A stretch of 64,000 nt of DNA from Phycisphaerales bacterium. Lineage in GTDB: Bacteria > Planctomycetota > Phycisphaerae > Phycisphaerales > UBA1924. Of this stretch, positions 44,966 to 54,183 are shown one piece after another. Positions within the stretch are counted from its first letter, which is position 1; every line of letters begins with the position of its first letter. The translations under genes were made by a program, and so were the position numbers. Location: positions 60,134 through 124,133 of the forward strand of contig JADLFE010000061.1 of the NCBI GenBank assembly GCA_020845755.1, given 5' to 3'. Under the pieces are notes generated by a model. It ran no database searches. It had not been told where the DNA came from and saw only the letters and a list, made by a program, of their open reading frames with translations.

Positions 44966-47095
44966 CTACCCCCGCACCACCCGATACAGCCCGCCGACCA
45001 CCAGCACCAGCACCGGCAAACCCGCCACCATCGCCCAGCGGATCATCGACAGTTGCTCGGGCGAGATCGGCCTGATCAACGCGATCGAAGCCGCCTCGGG
45101 GCTCTGCGCGATCAGATCGTCCTGCCCCGCCAGCCACAGCACCGATGATTCGAACAACTCGATGTTCCCGGGGTTCGCGTCGATCACCCGACCATCGACC
45201 TCCGCCTGCCGCTGCGTCACCTGGTCGATGAACCAACTGTTCGAGCCGACCACCACAAGCCGCTGCGGCGTGCCGCGCGGGCCCGCCATCTGCGCCGCCG
45301 CCGCCACCATCCACGGCCCGCCCTTCACGTCCCGGTTCGCGTCAAAAACCGGCAAATCCGGGCTCGCACCACGCTGTGCCCGCGGCGTCTGCCACAGTTT
45401 CAACCACTGCGACTCGCCCCACGTCGACCCATCCTCCGCGATCGTCGCCAGCGCTGTGATCTGCAAGCCCTGCTGGCCTTGCGAACTCTCCGCGCCCTTC
45501 CCGAACGTTGACTTCACCGCCACAGGCCACGGCACGAGCGTCGGCAATCCACGCACCGCCCGCAGGATCGGGTGCGCACCCTCGCCCGCCACCACCGTTT
45601 GATCCGTCTCGACGATCCGACCCTGCGCCGTGATCCGCTCTTTCAGCAAAGGCTTCCCGGAATCCGCGGACAGACCGAACCGCTCCAGCACCGACACCGT
45701 CGGGTCCGGCTGTCCATACGTCGCGATCACCGACGGATTGATCGAAACAAGCAGCGGCTTGCCCGCATCGGCCAGCGCGCTGAGCGCCGCGCCCAACTTG
45801 GCCGCTCGTTCAGGACCCGGCAGTTGCCCGGGACCCGTGCTGGCCGCCCCTGAGTCCGGCGCGAAACTCGCGTACACCACCGGCCTGGCGCCCGTCGGAT
45901 CAAGCGTCGCCAGCGCCGTCGGCTCCGGTTCGATCACCGGCGCCCACTCTACAAGGTCGATCCCACGCCGCGACAGCCGCTCCGCCAGCGTCGTGAAGAT
46001 CGGCAACTCGCCGAAAAACTTCTTCCCCTCCGCGTGGGCCACGACCACGATCGGCCGCACCGGATTCTCGATCGACCCGATCGCGCTGGCGAACAGTTCC
46101 TCCGCGTGCCTGCGCGTATCGGCGCGTCCCGCGGCGTTGACTTCGTCCGGAAACAGCGCCTTGAACTCCACCGCGCGGATCCCCGCGCCCGGCGCGATCA
46201 CCAGCACGCACGACCCCGAACGCAGCGCCTCGCTCACGCGCTGCAGGTCGAGCCTCGCCATCGTTCGAACAGCGTCCACGCCCGCGCCCGCCGCGTCCCT
46301 GGCCGCCTGCACCCGATCGGGGAGCGTCCCCACCGCCTCACGCGTCGCCGCCGGCGCCGCGTCGTTGGACGTGATGAGGCGCAGTTGACGCGTCAACTCC
46401 GCGAGTTGATCAAGGATCGGCTTGCACGCCTCGCGCACCTTCTGGGCCGCCTTGTCCGTCGCGGGTACCGGCACCTCGCCGATCTTCGCCGACAGCGGCT
46501 CGCCCAGCGATTCAACCGCGCGCGCCATGTCCTGCGACGCCAATCGCGCCGCCGCCGCCCGCTGATCAAAGAACGTGCGGAACAGCTCCTTGTCCGCCGG
46601 CGTTGCCTGGCGAAGCCGCTCCATCTCCGGCGCCAATTCCTTGTCAAGGAACCCCGCGAGCGTCTTCATCGCGCTCGCCGCGCTGTTGATCGTGTCGACC
46701 TGCGCCTGCAGCGTGTCGTGCTCCGCGTCGGCGAGCTGCTGCACCAATCCGTCGAGCGCGCGTGGCCCGTCGGCCCGGCTCGTGTCGATCACGTCGTTGG
46801 TAATCCGCGCCGACGCCCGCCGAATCTGGTCCATCACGTCGACCACGCGCTCCCGCCCCCGCGCATCGATCCGCGAGAGGTCCGCCGCCACCACGAGACG
46901 ATAGTCGTGCGCCAGCGAGCCCAGCAACGCCGTCGTCCGCGGCGAGATCCTGTGCTCGCCCGTCGCCGTCACGTCGTACCGCTCCGAAAAGTGCTCGCCC
47001 AGGATGTTCGCCATGATGAGCGAACTGGTCGCGCACGCCAACGCGATCGCGCCCATGAGCCCCGCCCTGAATCGCCGCGGCGAGGAAGTCTTCAT
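44966..47095 (-). CDS. GldG-like ABC transporter auxiliary membrane protein
   Basis: 709 residues. A transmembrane helix near the N-terminus ('AGLMGAIALACATSSLIMAN') is followed by 'YDVTATGEHRISPRTTALLG', the start of the GldG/DUF-type ectodomain, long helical segments (about 80-300), an alpha/beta region with 'PVVYASFAPDSGA' and 'GRIVETDQTVVAGEGAHPIL', 'RLVVVGSNSWFID' and 'GNIELFESSVLWLAGQDDLI', and a C-terminal helix 'WAMVAGLPVLVLVVGGLYRV'. GGAGG lies 5 nt before the ATG, which overlaps the permease stop as ATGA. It is the third gene of a Gld-type ABC operon. In Bacteroidetes this complex is needed for gliding; elsewhere its cargo is unknown. Confidence 0.83.
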   Translation of the reverse strand: MKTSSPRRFRAGLMGAIALACATSSLIMANILGEHFSERYDVTATGEHRISPRTTALLGSLAHDYRLVVAADLSRIDARGRERVVDVMDQIRRASARITNDVIDTSRADGPRALDGLVQQLADAEHDTLQAQVDTINSAASAMKTLAGFLDKELAPEMERLRQATPADKELFRTFFDQRAAAARLASQDMARAVESLGEPLSAKIGEVPVPATDKAAQKVREACKPILDQLAELTRQLRLITSNDAAPAATREAVGTLPDRVQAARDAAGAGVDAVRTMARLDLQRVSEALRSGSCVLVIAPGAGIRAVEFKALFPDEVNAAGRADTRRHAEELFASAIGSIENPVRPIVVVAHAEGKKFFGELPIFTTLAERLSRRGIDLVEWAPVIEPEPTALATLDPTGARPVVYASFAPDSGAASTGPGQLPGPERAAKLGAALSALADAGKPLLVSINPSVIATYGQPDPTVSVLERFGLSADSGKPLLKERITAQGRIVETDQTVVAGEGAHPILRAVRGLPTLVPWPVAVKSTFGKGAESSQGQQGLQITALATIAEDGSTWGESQWLKLWQTPRAQRGASPDLPVFDANRDVKGGPWMVAAAAQMAGPRGTPQRLVVVGSNSWFIDQVTQRQAEVDGRVIDANPGNIELFESSVLWLAGQDDLIAQSPEAASIALIRPISPEQLSMIRWAMVAGLPVLVLVVGGLYRVVRG

Positions 47096-47814
47096 GACCA
47101 CCTCCGCGATTGCAGCACCACGATCGTCAGAAGCACGAACCACGCAGAGCACGTCACAAAGAACACCACGTGCGACGTGTCGATCACGCCCTTGGCAAAG
47201 TCCGCGATCCGCGGCGTGAGTGCCGCGGCATACAACAGCGGCCGCATCGCCTCGGGCAGCCGATCCGCCCCCAGCGTCGTCGCGAGCAGGAGCAACAGAA
47301 TCGCAAAGAGTGTCCCCAGAAACGCCAGCGTCTGGTTCGATGTCAGCGACGAGATGAACAAGCCGATCGAGAGATACAGCATCCCCAGCAGCACCAGGCT
47401 CGCATACCCCGCCACGATCGGCCCCGCGTCCGGCGCGGGCTCCGACACCCACACCAGCACGCCCACATGCCCCAGCGTCGGCACGAGCATCAGCACCATG
47501 AACCCCAGCGCGCCCAGATACTTGCCCACCGCGATCGCCGCGTCGCTCACCGGGCTCGTGAGCAATGGCTCGATCGTCCCGCTCCGATACTCCTCGCTGA
47601 ACAGTCGCATCGAGATCGCCGGAATCACCGGGAGCATCAGCCACGCGCTCACCGCGAAGAACGGGCGCATCGTCGCCGCCGTGTTCGGGTTCAGGATCAT
47701 CAGCGTGAACACCCCGCCCGTCAGGAACAGGTACAACGCGATCGCCACCCATCCCAGCGGGATCGCAAAGAACGACGCCAGTTCGCGCCGCGCGATGGTC
47801 ATCATGCCCCTCAT
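47092..47814 (-). CDS. ABC-2 family permease (GldF-like)
   Basis: A 240-residue inner-membrane protein with six helices. It starts 'MMTIARRELASFFAIPLGWV', followed by 'FSEEYRSGTIEPLLTSPVSD' (the cytoplasmic ABC-2 coupling loop) and 'AVGKYLGALGFMVLMLVPTL'. The ATG at 47814 overlaps the ATPase stop by 4 nt and its own stop overlaps the GldG-like start by 4 nt, so the three genes are one coupled unit. Confidence 0.9.
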   Translation of the reverse strand: MRGMMTIARRELASFFAIPLGWVAIALYLFLTGGVFTLMILNPNTAATMRPFFAVSAWLMLPVIPAISMRLFSEEYRSGTIEPLLTSPVSDAAIAVGKYLGALGFMVLMLVPTLGHVGVLVWVSEPAPDAGPIVAGYASLVLLGMLYLSIGLFISSLTSNQTLAFLGTLFAILLLLLATTLGADRLPEAMRPLLYAAALTPRIADFAKGVIDTSHVVFFVTCSAWFVLLTIVVLQSRRWS

Positions 47815-48767
47815 GCCCCGCCCCCGAGCGTGCCCGGCCGCTCGATCAACTCCGCGAACAACCGCTCCAGGCTCGGGCGCTCGATCGTCAATTCACGCAC
47901 CGCCAGCCCCGCGCCCCGCGCCGCCACCGATATCGACTCGCGCAGGTCGCGTTGACCCGCCCGGGGCGTGATCCGCACCCGCACCCACCCCTCGTCAGAC
48001 ACCGGCTCCAGACGCGCCTCCGACACGCCATCAACCTTCCGCAAAATCGGCATGGGATCGGGACTCCGTGCGCACTCGACCACGTGCAGCGGCGTCAGCG
48101 ACGTCCTCTCCACCAGTTCGCTCGGTGTCCCGTCGGCCCGCATCTCGCCGCCCGCGATCATCACCACGCGATCGCACACTCGCTCAACCTCGCTCAGAAC
48201 GTGCGACGAGAACAGCAGCGTCCGGTCCTTCGCAAGGTCCCTGATGAGCGAGCGCGCCTCACGCACCTGCGTCGGGTCCAGCCCGTTCGTCGGTTCGTCG
48301 AGCACCAGCACGCTCGGCCCGTGCACGATCGCCGCCGCCAGCCCGACACGCTGCTTGAACCCCTTGGAAAGCACCCCCACCCGCCGCGATGCCACCGTCC
48401 CGACCTGACAGCGGTCCATCGCCGCCTCCACCGCCTTCTTCCGCTCCCGCCGCTCCACCCCGAACAGCGCCGCCCGGTGCGCAATGAACTCACGCACCTT
48501 CATCTCCGGGTAGTGGGGGGCCGATTCGGGTAAATAGCCGATCCGCGCCCGCGCCTCGCCCGAATCACGCGAAACGTCCAGTTCGCCGATCATCACCCGC
48601 CCGTCGTCCGGCGGTAAAAAACCCGTAATCATCCTGATTGTGGTGGTTTTACCTGCCCCGTTCGGCCCCAGCAATCCCACGACCTGCCCCGGGCGGACCT
48701 CGAACGACACCCCCCGGACAGCCCGGATCGACCCGAACGATTTATGGACGCCCTGAACTGAAAGCAT
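47811..48767 (-). CDS. ABC transporter ATP-binding protein (GldA-like)
   Basis: 318 residues. Walker A 'LLGPNGAGKTTTIRMITGFL', Q-loop region 'GYLPESAPHYPEMKVREFIA', signature 'LSKGFKQRVGLAAAIVHGPS' (K in place of the usual second G), Walker B 'LVLDEPTNGLDP' and the switch His in 'LLFSSHVLSEVERV'. The C-terminal 80 residues form the small regulatory domain seen in ABC-2 exporters. The ATG at 48767 starts at the conserved N-terminus; a TACTGT box lies 9 nt upstream and there is no Shine-Dalgarno. It powers the GldF/G-like partners. Confidence 0.92.
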   Translation of the reverse strand: MLSVQGVHKSFGSIRAVRGVSFEVRPGQVVGLLGPNGAGKTTTIRMITGFLPPDDGRVMIGELDVSRDSGEARARIGYLPESAPHYPEMKVREFIAHRAALFGVERRERKKAVEAAMDRCQVGTVASRRVGVLSKGFKQRVGLAAAIVHGPSVLVLDEPTNGLDPTQVREARSLIRDLAKDRTLLFSSHVLSEVERVCDRVVMIAGGEMRADGTPSELVERTSLTPLHVVECARSPDPMPILRKVDGVSEARLEPVSDEGWVRVRITPRAGQRDLRESISVAARGAGLAVRELTIERPSLERLFAELIERPGTLGGGA

Positions 48768-48776
48768 TTCAGAATC

Positions 48777-48782
48777 ACAGTA
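48777..48782 (-). promoter_or_regulatory. TACTGT box upstream of GldA-like gene
   Basis: A minus-strand TACTGT ends 9 nt before the ATG of the ABC operon. Confidence 0.35.
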
Positions 48783-48926
48783 CCACGATCGATCGAACCG
48801 ATGTGAAATTAGGGTTGCATCAGTCACCGCCCCGCCTTCCCCATTCATCGGCGAGGCGATCGATTGTGCGCCACCCCCCTGGGCCGCTACCCTAGACGCC
48901 CGAGGAGCCGGAGGTTGTCCGATTCG

Positions 48927-50561
48927 ATGACGCAAAGTCGTGCCAAGCTGCTGGTGACCGGCGGCGACGCGTCGTTGAACGACGAGATCCGTCGCCTCCT
49001 TGCCGAGCGATATGCCGATCGCGTCGAATTGGTCACCAGCGCCGAAGATCCAGCCCCCATGGCCATGCTCGCCGCCGACGCCATGCCCGACGGCGCCGCA
49101 CTCCTCTCCCCTGCCGCCCAGGTCCTCTGGTCCAACACACGCTTCCGCGCCCTCGACGCCGGAACCCGCTCCAAAATCGCGACCCTCGCCTCCGCCGCGC
49201 TCGCGACGTGGAACGCAAACACCGGACGTCCCATCACCGATATCCGTCACGAGGTCAGCGCCTCGGACCTCTCCGCCGAGTTCGAGGTCGTGCTCTCCCG
49301 CCCCGCGGGCGCCGCCGGTGGGGCCGGCGCTTCCGACGCCGCCGTCGTCATCGTCGTCCATGACATCACCGCCGCCAAACGCCGACGCTTCAAGATGGAG
49401 GCCATCGAGCGGGCCGGCGGCGATCTGCTCCGCCTCGACGCCGAAGTCGTCCGCAAACTCAACGCCTCCGAACGACTCCGCGCCCTGGAGGGCAAGGTCG
49501 TCGCCTACGCCCACGACCTCCTCCACTTCGATCACTTCGGCATCCGCCTGCTCGACGCCGCCACGGGAAAACTCGAACTCGTCATGTCCGCCGGACTCCC
49601 GCCCACCTACGCCGATATCGACATCTACCCACTCCCCGAAGGCAACGGCATCAGCGGCTACGTCGCCGCCACCGGCCAGAGTTACCGCTGCGACGACGCC
49701 GGCAACGACTCCATGTTCCTCCCGGGACTCTCAGGAGCACGCTCTTCGCTCACCGTCCCGCTCAAAATCCAGGACCGGGTCCTCGGAATCCTCAACGCCG
49801 AAAGCCAGCAGCCCGCGGCCTTCACCGACGAGGACCGCCTCTTCGCCGAGATCTTCGCACGATCCATCGCCATGGCCGTCCACACGCTCGACATGCTCGT
49901 GGTCGAACGCTCAACCGTCAATCGCAGCGTCAGTTCACGCGTCGAGGACGAACTGGCCGCGCCCCTGGCCGACATCGTCCGCGAACTCGAACTCCTCCAC
50001 CACAGCGTGCCCGCCGAGCCCGAGACCAAGTCCCACATTACACGCATCGGCGCCGACGTCGAGTCCATCCGCGAACGCATCCGCGAAGTGGCCGCCGGGC
50101 CGACCACGCTGCTCGGCGTCGAGCGCGCCATGGCCTCCAGCACACGCGACGCCGCCCTGGCCGGCAGGCACGTCCTGGTCGCCGACGACGAGCCCAAGAT
50201 CCGCCGCATCATCGGCGACGTCCTCCGCCACCGCGGCTGCGAGGTCACCGTCTGCGATTCGGGCGTCAGCGCCATCGAGGCCATCGCCGCCCACGCCGCC
50301 GCGGGACATCGCTACGAACTGGTCATTTCCGATATCAAGATGCCCGACCGCAACGGCTACGAGGTCTTCTCCGCCGTCCGCCGCCTGATGGGCGAGGTGC
50401 CCGTGATCCTGATGACCGGCTTCGGCTACGACCCGCACCACTCGATCGTGCGCGCCTCCCAGGAAGGCCTCCAGGCCGTCCTGTTCAAGCCCTTCCCCGT
50501 CGAACGACTGATCGACGAAGTGAAGAAGGGCATCACGAACCAGGCCAAGCCCACGACCTGA
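48927..50561 (+). CDS. GAF-domain response regulator
   Basis: 544 residues. Residues 1-60 look like a degenerate receiver or PAS-like region ('KLLVTGGDASLNDEIRRLLA'). A second sensory segment contains 'VVIVVHDITAAKRRRFKME'. A GAF domain spans about 175-325 ('DHFGIRLLDAATGKLELVMS', 'GNGISGYVAATGQSYRCDDA', 'SLTVPLKIQDRVLGILNAES'). A helical linker precedes a C-terminal receiver domain (about 415-535) with 'VLVADDEPKIRRII', phospho-acceptor Asp in 'VISDIKMPDRNGYEVF', Thr in 'ILMTGFG' and Lys in 'FKPFP'. No histidine kinase or output DNA-binding domain is present, so it relays a signal to another protein. GGAGG lies 12 nt before the ATG, which is long; an upstream alternative start is possible. 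Confidence 0.88.
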   Translation: MTQSRAKLLVTGGDASLNDEIRRLLAERYADRVELVTSAEDPAPMAMLAADAMPDGAALLSPAAQVLWSNTRFRALDAGTRSKIATLASAALATWNANTGRPITDIRHEVSASDLSAEFEVVLSRPAGAAGGAGASDAAVVIVVHDITAAKRRRFKMEAIERAGGDLLRLDAEVVRKLNASERLRALEGKVVAYAHDLLHFDHFGIRLLDAATGKLELVMSAGLPPTYADIDIYPLPEGNGISGYVAATGQSYRCDDAGNDSMFLPGLSGARSSLTVPLKIQDRVLGILNAESQQPAAFTDEDRLFAEIFARSIAMAVHTLDMLVVERSTVNRSVSSRVEDELAAPLADIVRELELLHHSVPAEPETKSHITRIGADVESIRERIREVAAGPTTLLGVERAMASSTRDAALAGRHVLVADDEPKIRRIIGDVLRHRGCEVTVCDSGVSAIEAIAAHAAAGHRYELVISDIKMPDRNGYEVFSAVRRLMGEVPVILMTGFGYDPHHSIVRASQEGLQAVLFKPFPVERLIDEVKKGITNQAKPTT

Positions 50562-50578
50562 TCGTCCGTCCGAGCCCG

Positions 50579-51772
50579 TCACGCGATCGTCATGCTCGGC
50601 GGATCGAGCGGGAGCATCCGCGCCATCCGCAGGTAGTTCTCGAAGTTCTGCCGCACCTCGATCATCGAGTCGCCGCCGAACTTCTCCATCGCGCACCGCG
50701 CCACCTCGAACGCCACCACGTTCTCCATCACCACGCTCGCCGCGGACACCGCGCACACATCGCTCCGCTCGTACGCCGAGTGCTCCGCCGCCTTGGTGTT
50801 GAGATCAACGCTCGCCATCCCGCGCAGGAGTGTCGCGATCGGTTTCATCGTCCCGCGCACCACCAGCGGCTGCCCGTTGGTCATGCCCCCTTCGGTCCCA
50901 CCCGCGTTGTTGCTGTCGCGCACGAACCCCAGGTTCGGCGTGTCGACCTTCGCCGCGTCAAAGCGGATCGCGTCGTGGACCGCGCTCCCCACCCGCGCCG
51001 CGCACTCCTTCCCGAGCCCGATCTCCACCGCCTTGAACGCCTGGATCCCCATCACCGCGTACGCGATCCGTGCATCCAGTTTCGTTGTCCAGTCCATCGA
51101 ACTGCCGATCCCCGGCGGGCAACCGAACACGTGCGCCTCGACCAGCCCGCCCACCGTGTCCTTGTCGATCTTCGCCCGGCGGATGATCTCGCACTGCCGC
51201 TCCGTCACCTTCGCATCCGGGCAATATGTCTCGCTGGCGTCGCGGAGTTTCCGCATCTCGTGCCAGTTGTTCTCGCCAACCTCCGCCGTCGTCGCCGCAT
51301 CAAGAATCGAACGCACGAACCCGAACGCCTCGATCCCGATCTCGCGCAGCAGGCACCGCGCCACCGCGCCCGCCGCGACGCGCGACGCCGTCTCGCGCGC
51401 GCTGGCCCGCTCCAACGTTTCGCGGCAATCCGTCGTCAGCCACTTGATACTTCCCGCGAGATCGGCGTGCCCCGGCCTTGGGCGATACACCGGCGGCGTC
51501 TTCTGCAAATCATCCAGCCGCGAGTCGTTGTTCACGATCCGGATCGTGAGCGGCGCCCCGATCGCCCTGCCCCGGCGCACGCCCGTCAGAAACTCCACGC
51601 GGTCCTGCTCGATCCGCTGCCGCCCCCCGCGCCCATACCCGCCCTGCCGCCGCGATAACTCCGCGTTGATGAAATCAACATCCAGCACAAGCCCCGCGGG
51701 CACGCCCGTGAGCATCACCACCAACGACGGCCCGTGGCTCTCGCCCGCGGTCTGATAGTTCAGAATCGGCAT
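50579..51772 (-). CDS. aroC: chorismate synthase
   Basis: 397 residues. It converts EPSP to chorismate using reduced FMN, the last shared step of aromatic synthesis. 'YQTAGESHGPSLVVMLTGVP' (signature 1, with catalytic His), 'RRQGGYGRGGRQRIEQDRVE', 'PPVYRPRPGHADLAGSIKW' and 'DSNNAGGTEGGMTNGQPLVV' (signature 3) are all present. The ATG at 51772 fits the family start, and a TATTCT box lies exactly 6 nt upstream. gltX is encoded just upstream on the same strand, with a 204-nt gap that contains a repeat. Confidence 0.97.
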   Translation of the reverse strand: MPILNYQTAGESHGPSLVVMLTGVPAGLVLDVDFINAELSRRQGGYGRGGRQRIEQDRVEFLTGVRRGRAIGAPLTIRIVNNDSRLDDLQKTPPVYRPRPGHADLAGSIKWLTTDCRETLERASARETASRVAAGAVARCLLREIGIEAFGFVRSILDAATTAEVGENNWHEMRKLRDASETYCPDAKVTERQCEIIRRAKIDKDTVGGLVEAHVFGCPPGIGSSMDWTTKLDARIAYAVMGIQAFKAVEIGLGKECAARVGSAVHDAIRFDAAKVDTPNLGFVRDSNNAGGTEGGMTNGQPLVVRGTMKPIATLLRGMASVDLNTKAAEHSAYERSDVCAVSAASVVMENVVAFEVARCAMEKFGGDSMIEVRQNFENYLRMARMLPLDPPSMTIA

Positions 51773-51778
51773 GGGCAA

Positions 51779-51784
51779 AGAATA
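51779..51784 (-). promoter_or_regulatory. TATTCT box upstream of aroC
   Basis: A minus-strand TATTCT ends exactly 6 nt before the aroC ATG, with no Shine-Dalgarno. Confidence 0.55.
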
Positions 51785-51938
51785 GGGACTTTCAGAGTTC
51801 CGGGTTCGCCCACTCACCATTCACAGCGATCGTGAGATGCGATCCGCCGCGACGTATCCGGGTCGATGCGCTCTTCGCCCAACCTCTACGAAGCGTGCTT
51901 TGCTCCGCGCTTTGGTGCTGCGAGGCGAGTCGTCTCTC

Positions 51939-51965
51939 CTCCGCGTGCTCCGCGCTCTCCGCGGT
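51939..51965. repeat. 9-mer tandem array CTCCGCGNN x3
   Basis: CTCCGCGTG, CTCCGCGCT and CTCCGCGGT are consecutive, in the aroC-gltX gap just beyond the gltX stop codon. On the opposite strand it reads as GCGGAG-type units, similar from memory to a widespread short repeat of GC-rich environmental bacteria. Confidence 0.8.
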
Positions 51966-51976
51966 GAGTTCACTTC

Positions 51977-53731
51977 TCACACACACAGCGTTCGCAGGCA
52001 CCGATCCAGCCGCGCCAGCGTCCGCTCTTTCCCCAGCACCGCCAGCGTCTCGCCCAGGGGCGGGCTCACCGCCGATCCCGTCAGCGCCACGCGGATCGGC
52101 TGCGCCACCGCACCCATCCCGCCCGACTGCTGCGCAAGTTGCTCCAGGATTGTGTGGATCATCCCCGCCTCGAACGGCTCCAGGCTCGCCAGCCGCTCAC
52201 GCACCTGCCGCACCATCTTCAGCCCCGCGCCGTCGCTGGCCGTCAGGTTCTTGGCGACCGCCGCCGCGTCAAACGGATACGCGCCGTCGTCCAGCATCAG
52301 GAAACCCGACGCCTTCACGCCGTCGCGCAGCGTCTTGGCCCGTGCCTTCACCGCCCGTCCCAGCGTCTCCCATCCGTCGCCCGGCACGGCCCTGGCAAAC
52401 GAGGGCTCGAATTCCTCGCACCACGCCCGCCACCGCACCGCAAACTCCGCGTCGCTCATCGCGCCGATCGCGTCGCCGTTGAACGACAGCAACTTCGCAC
52501 GGTCAAACTTCGCGTTCGTCCGCCCGATCCGCTCGATCGAGAAGTGCTCCGCGATGAACTTCATGTCGAACTTCTCGAGGTCCTTCCCGTCCGCGGTCTT
52601 CATGCCGGGATTCCAGCCCAGGAGCGCCAGGAAGTTCACGATCGCCTCCGGGATGTAGCCGTTGGCCCGGAAATCATGCACCTCGACCTCCGGGAGCGTC
52701 AGGTTCATGAACCGCCCGACCTTCTCGGCGATCTCCACCGCATCCGTCTCCGCCGCCAGAAAGTCCGCGATCGTCTTCTCGGGCAGCCCCGTTCCCGCAA
52801 CGATCCGCCCCTTCGCCGCCGCGTCCTTGGCGATCGCGTCCTTCGCCGCCTTGCGCGCGAACTTCGCCTTGTCGCGCTTCGACATCTTCGATCCGTCCAT
52901 GTTGAAGATTAGCGGCATGTGCGCATAGCCCGGCGTGCGGAACACCTCGCCCGACTTCTCATCCCGCAGCGCCCGCTGCAACGCCACGTGCCGCGGCGTG
53001 TTCGCCAGGTGCTCCTGCGCCCGCATCACGTGCGTCACGCCCATCGTCTGGTCGTCGATCACCACCGCGAAGTGATACGTCGGAAACCCGTCGCCCTTCC
53101 GAATCACGAAATCATCCAACTCGCCCGCCGCGATCTTCACGTCGCCCAGGACCTGATCCGGCACCACGATTTCTTCCCGTGGCGCCGCGAATCGAACCAC
53201 ATGCGATTCGCCCGCGCACGCCCGCGTCCACCTCGCCTCCAACGCCGCGTTGAACACGCCGAACTCGATCTCCGAAGGGCGCGGGTACCGATACGTCTGC
53301 TTCGCGGCCACCGCCGCCCTCCGCTGCGCCTCGATCTCTTCATTACTCTCAAACGCCGGATACGCCCGCCCGGAGCGCACGAGCTGCTCGATGTACCGGT
53401 TGTAGATCGGAACCCGCCGTGCCTGGAAGTACCCGCCCACGTCCCGCGCGTGCGCCCCGATCTTCCGCCCGTCTCGCCGCGTGAGCGCCGGGCCGTCGTC
53501 CCATTCGATCCCCAGCCACGCCAGATCCTCCATGATCCCGCGCGCCGATTCGTCGCTGCTCCGGGCCGCGTCCGTGTCCTCGATGCGGAGCATGAACCGC
53601 CCGCCCATCCGCTTGGCGTAGGCCCAGCAGAAGAGCGCGGACCGCGCCCCGCCGATGTGCAAATGTCCGGTCGGGGACGGGGCAAAGCGTGTCACGCAAT
53701 CGGTTGAGCCGCCGGCGGTCTGGTTCGACAT
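51977..53731 (-). CDS. gltX: glutamyl-tRNA synthetase with connective insertion
   Basis: 584 residues, about 110 more than E. coli GltX. Class I motifs: 'TRFAPSPTGHLHIGGARSAL' (HIGH as HIGG) and 'NMDGSKMSKRDKAKFARK' (KMSKS as KMSKR, near residue 284). 'YHFAVVIDDQTMGVTHVMRA' is the tRNA/ATP site. Between KMSKR and the conserved 'GYIPEAIVNFLALLGWNP' there are about 60 extra residues, Lys/Ala-rich at first ('ARKAAKDAIAKDAAAK'). Whether it discriminates tRNA-Glu or also charges tRNA-Gln cannot be told; GatCAB is not in the window. The ATG has a TACGCT box exactly 6 nt upstream. Confidence 0.95.
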   Translation of the reverse strand: MSNQTAGGSTDCVTRFAPSPTGHLHIGGARSALFCWAYAKRMGGRFMLRIEDTDAARSSDESARGIMEDLAWLGIEWDDGPALTRRDGRKIGAHARDVGGYFQARRVPIYNRYIEQLVRSGRAYPAFESNEEIEAQRRAAVAAKQTYRYPRPSEIEFGVFNAALEARWTRACAGESHVVRFAAPREEIVVPDQVLGDVKIAAGELDDFVIRKGDGFPTYHFAVVIDDQTMGVTHVMRAQEHLANTPRHVALQRALRDEKSGEVFRTPGYAHMPLIFNMDGSKMSKRDKAKFARKAAKDAIAKDAAAKGRIVAGTGLPEKTIADFLAAETDAVEIAEKVGRFMNLTLPEVEVHDFRANGYIPEAIVNFLALLGWNPGMKTADGKDLEKFDMKFIAEHFSIERIGRTNAKFDRAKLLSFNGDAIGAMSDAEFAVRWRAWCEEFEPSFARAVPGDGWETLGRAVKARAKTLRDGVKASGFLMLDDGAYPFDAAAVAKNLTASDGAGLKMVRQVRERLASLEPFEAGMIHTILEQLAQQSGGMGAVAQPIRVALTGSAVSPPLGETLAVLGKERTLARLDRCLRTLCV

Positions 53732-53737
53732 GAGCCA

Positions 53738-53743
53738 AGCGTA
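53738..53743 (-). promoter_or_regulatory. TACGCT box upstream of gltX
   Basis: A minus-strand TACGCT ends exactly 6 nt before the gltX ATG. The divergent box for the small zinc-ribbon gene is 23 nt away. Confidence 0.5.
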
Positions 53744-53766
53744 CGCGACCGGTCACCCCGATGAGG

Positions 53767-53772
53767 TATGCT
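53767..53772 (+). promoter_or_regulatory. TATGCT box upstream of small zinc-ribbon gene
   Basis: TATGCT ends exactly 6 nt before the ATG at 53779. It favours that ATG over the in-frame one at 53761. Confidence 0.5.
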
Positions 53773-53778
53773 GCCGGC

Positions 53779-54048
53779 ATGAGACATCGCCACTGGTTCC
53801 TGGTCGTAGCCGCGGGCGCCCTGCTCTACGCCTTCGGACTCGTGCGTTCCAATCTCGTGCCTTCCTTCTACACGACCTACGGCGAAACCGACGTGAAAGC
53901 CGGGGTCACGATCGCCATCACCTGCGTCGCGGCCTGGACCGCGCTCGAGGTTGTCACTCGGGTCTTGGAGCGTCGAGTCCCTCGCTGCCGCTGCGGCTAC
54001 TCCCTGGCCGGACTGAAATGCCCGGAGTGCGGCCAGACCCTCGGATAG
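53779..54048 (+). CDS. small membrane protein with CGYSL zinc ribbon
   Basis: 89 residues. 'HWFLVVAAGALLYAFGLV' and 'VTIAITCVAAWTALEVVTRV' are two transmembrane helices. The C-terminus 'RCRCGYSLAGLKCPECGQTL' is a complete four-Cys ribbon of the planctomycete type. It could be the minimal form of the larger ribbon proteins at 16873, 18265 and 44152. An ATG at 53761 would add six residues, but the TATGCT box then falls inside the gene. Function unknown. Confidence 0.75.
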   Translation: MRHRHWFLVVAAGALLYAFGLVRSNLVPSFYTTYGETDVKAGVTIAITCVAAWTALEVVTRVLERRVPRCRCGYSLAGLKCPECGQTLG

Positions 54049-54171
54049 CCCTCTTCAACCCACACGGCAATCACGCCACACGGAACAACGCGCGACGTCG
54101 CCATCGTGCGCGACTCCCCGACATCGACACGTGCCGCGTTCGTCTCACACTTTCGTCCGTGCGATCGTCCC

Positions 54172-54177
54172 TAGCCT
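54172..54177 (+). promoter_or_regulatory. TAGCCT box upstream of GlsB-like gene
   Basis: TAGCCT ends exactly 6 nt before the ATG at 54184, with no Shine-Dalgarno. Confidence 0.5.
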
Positions 54178-54183
54178 TCCGCC

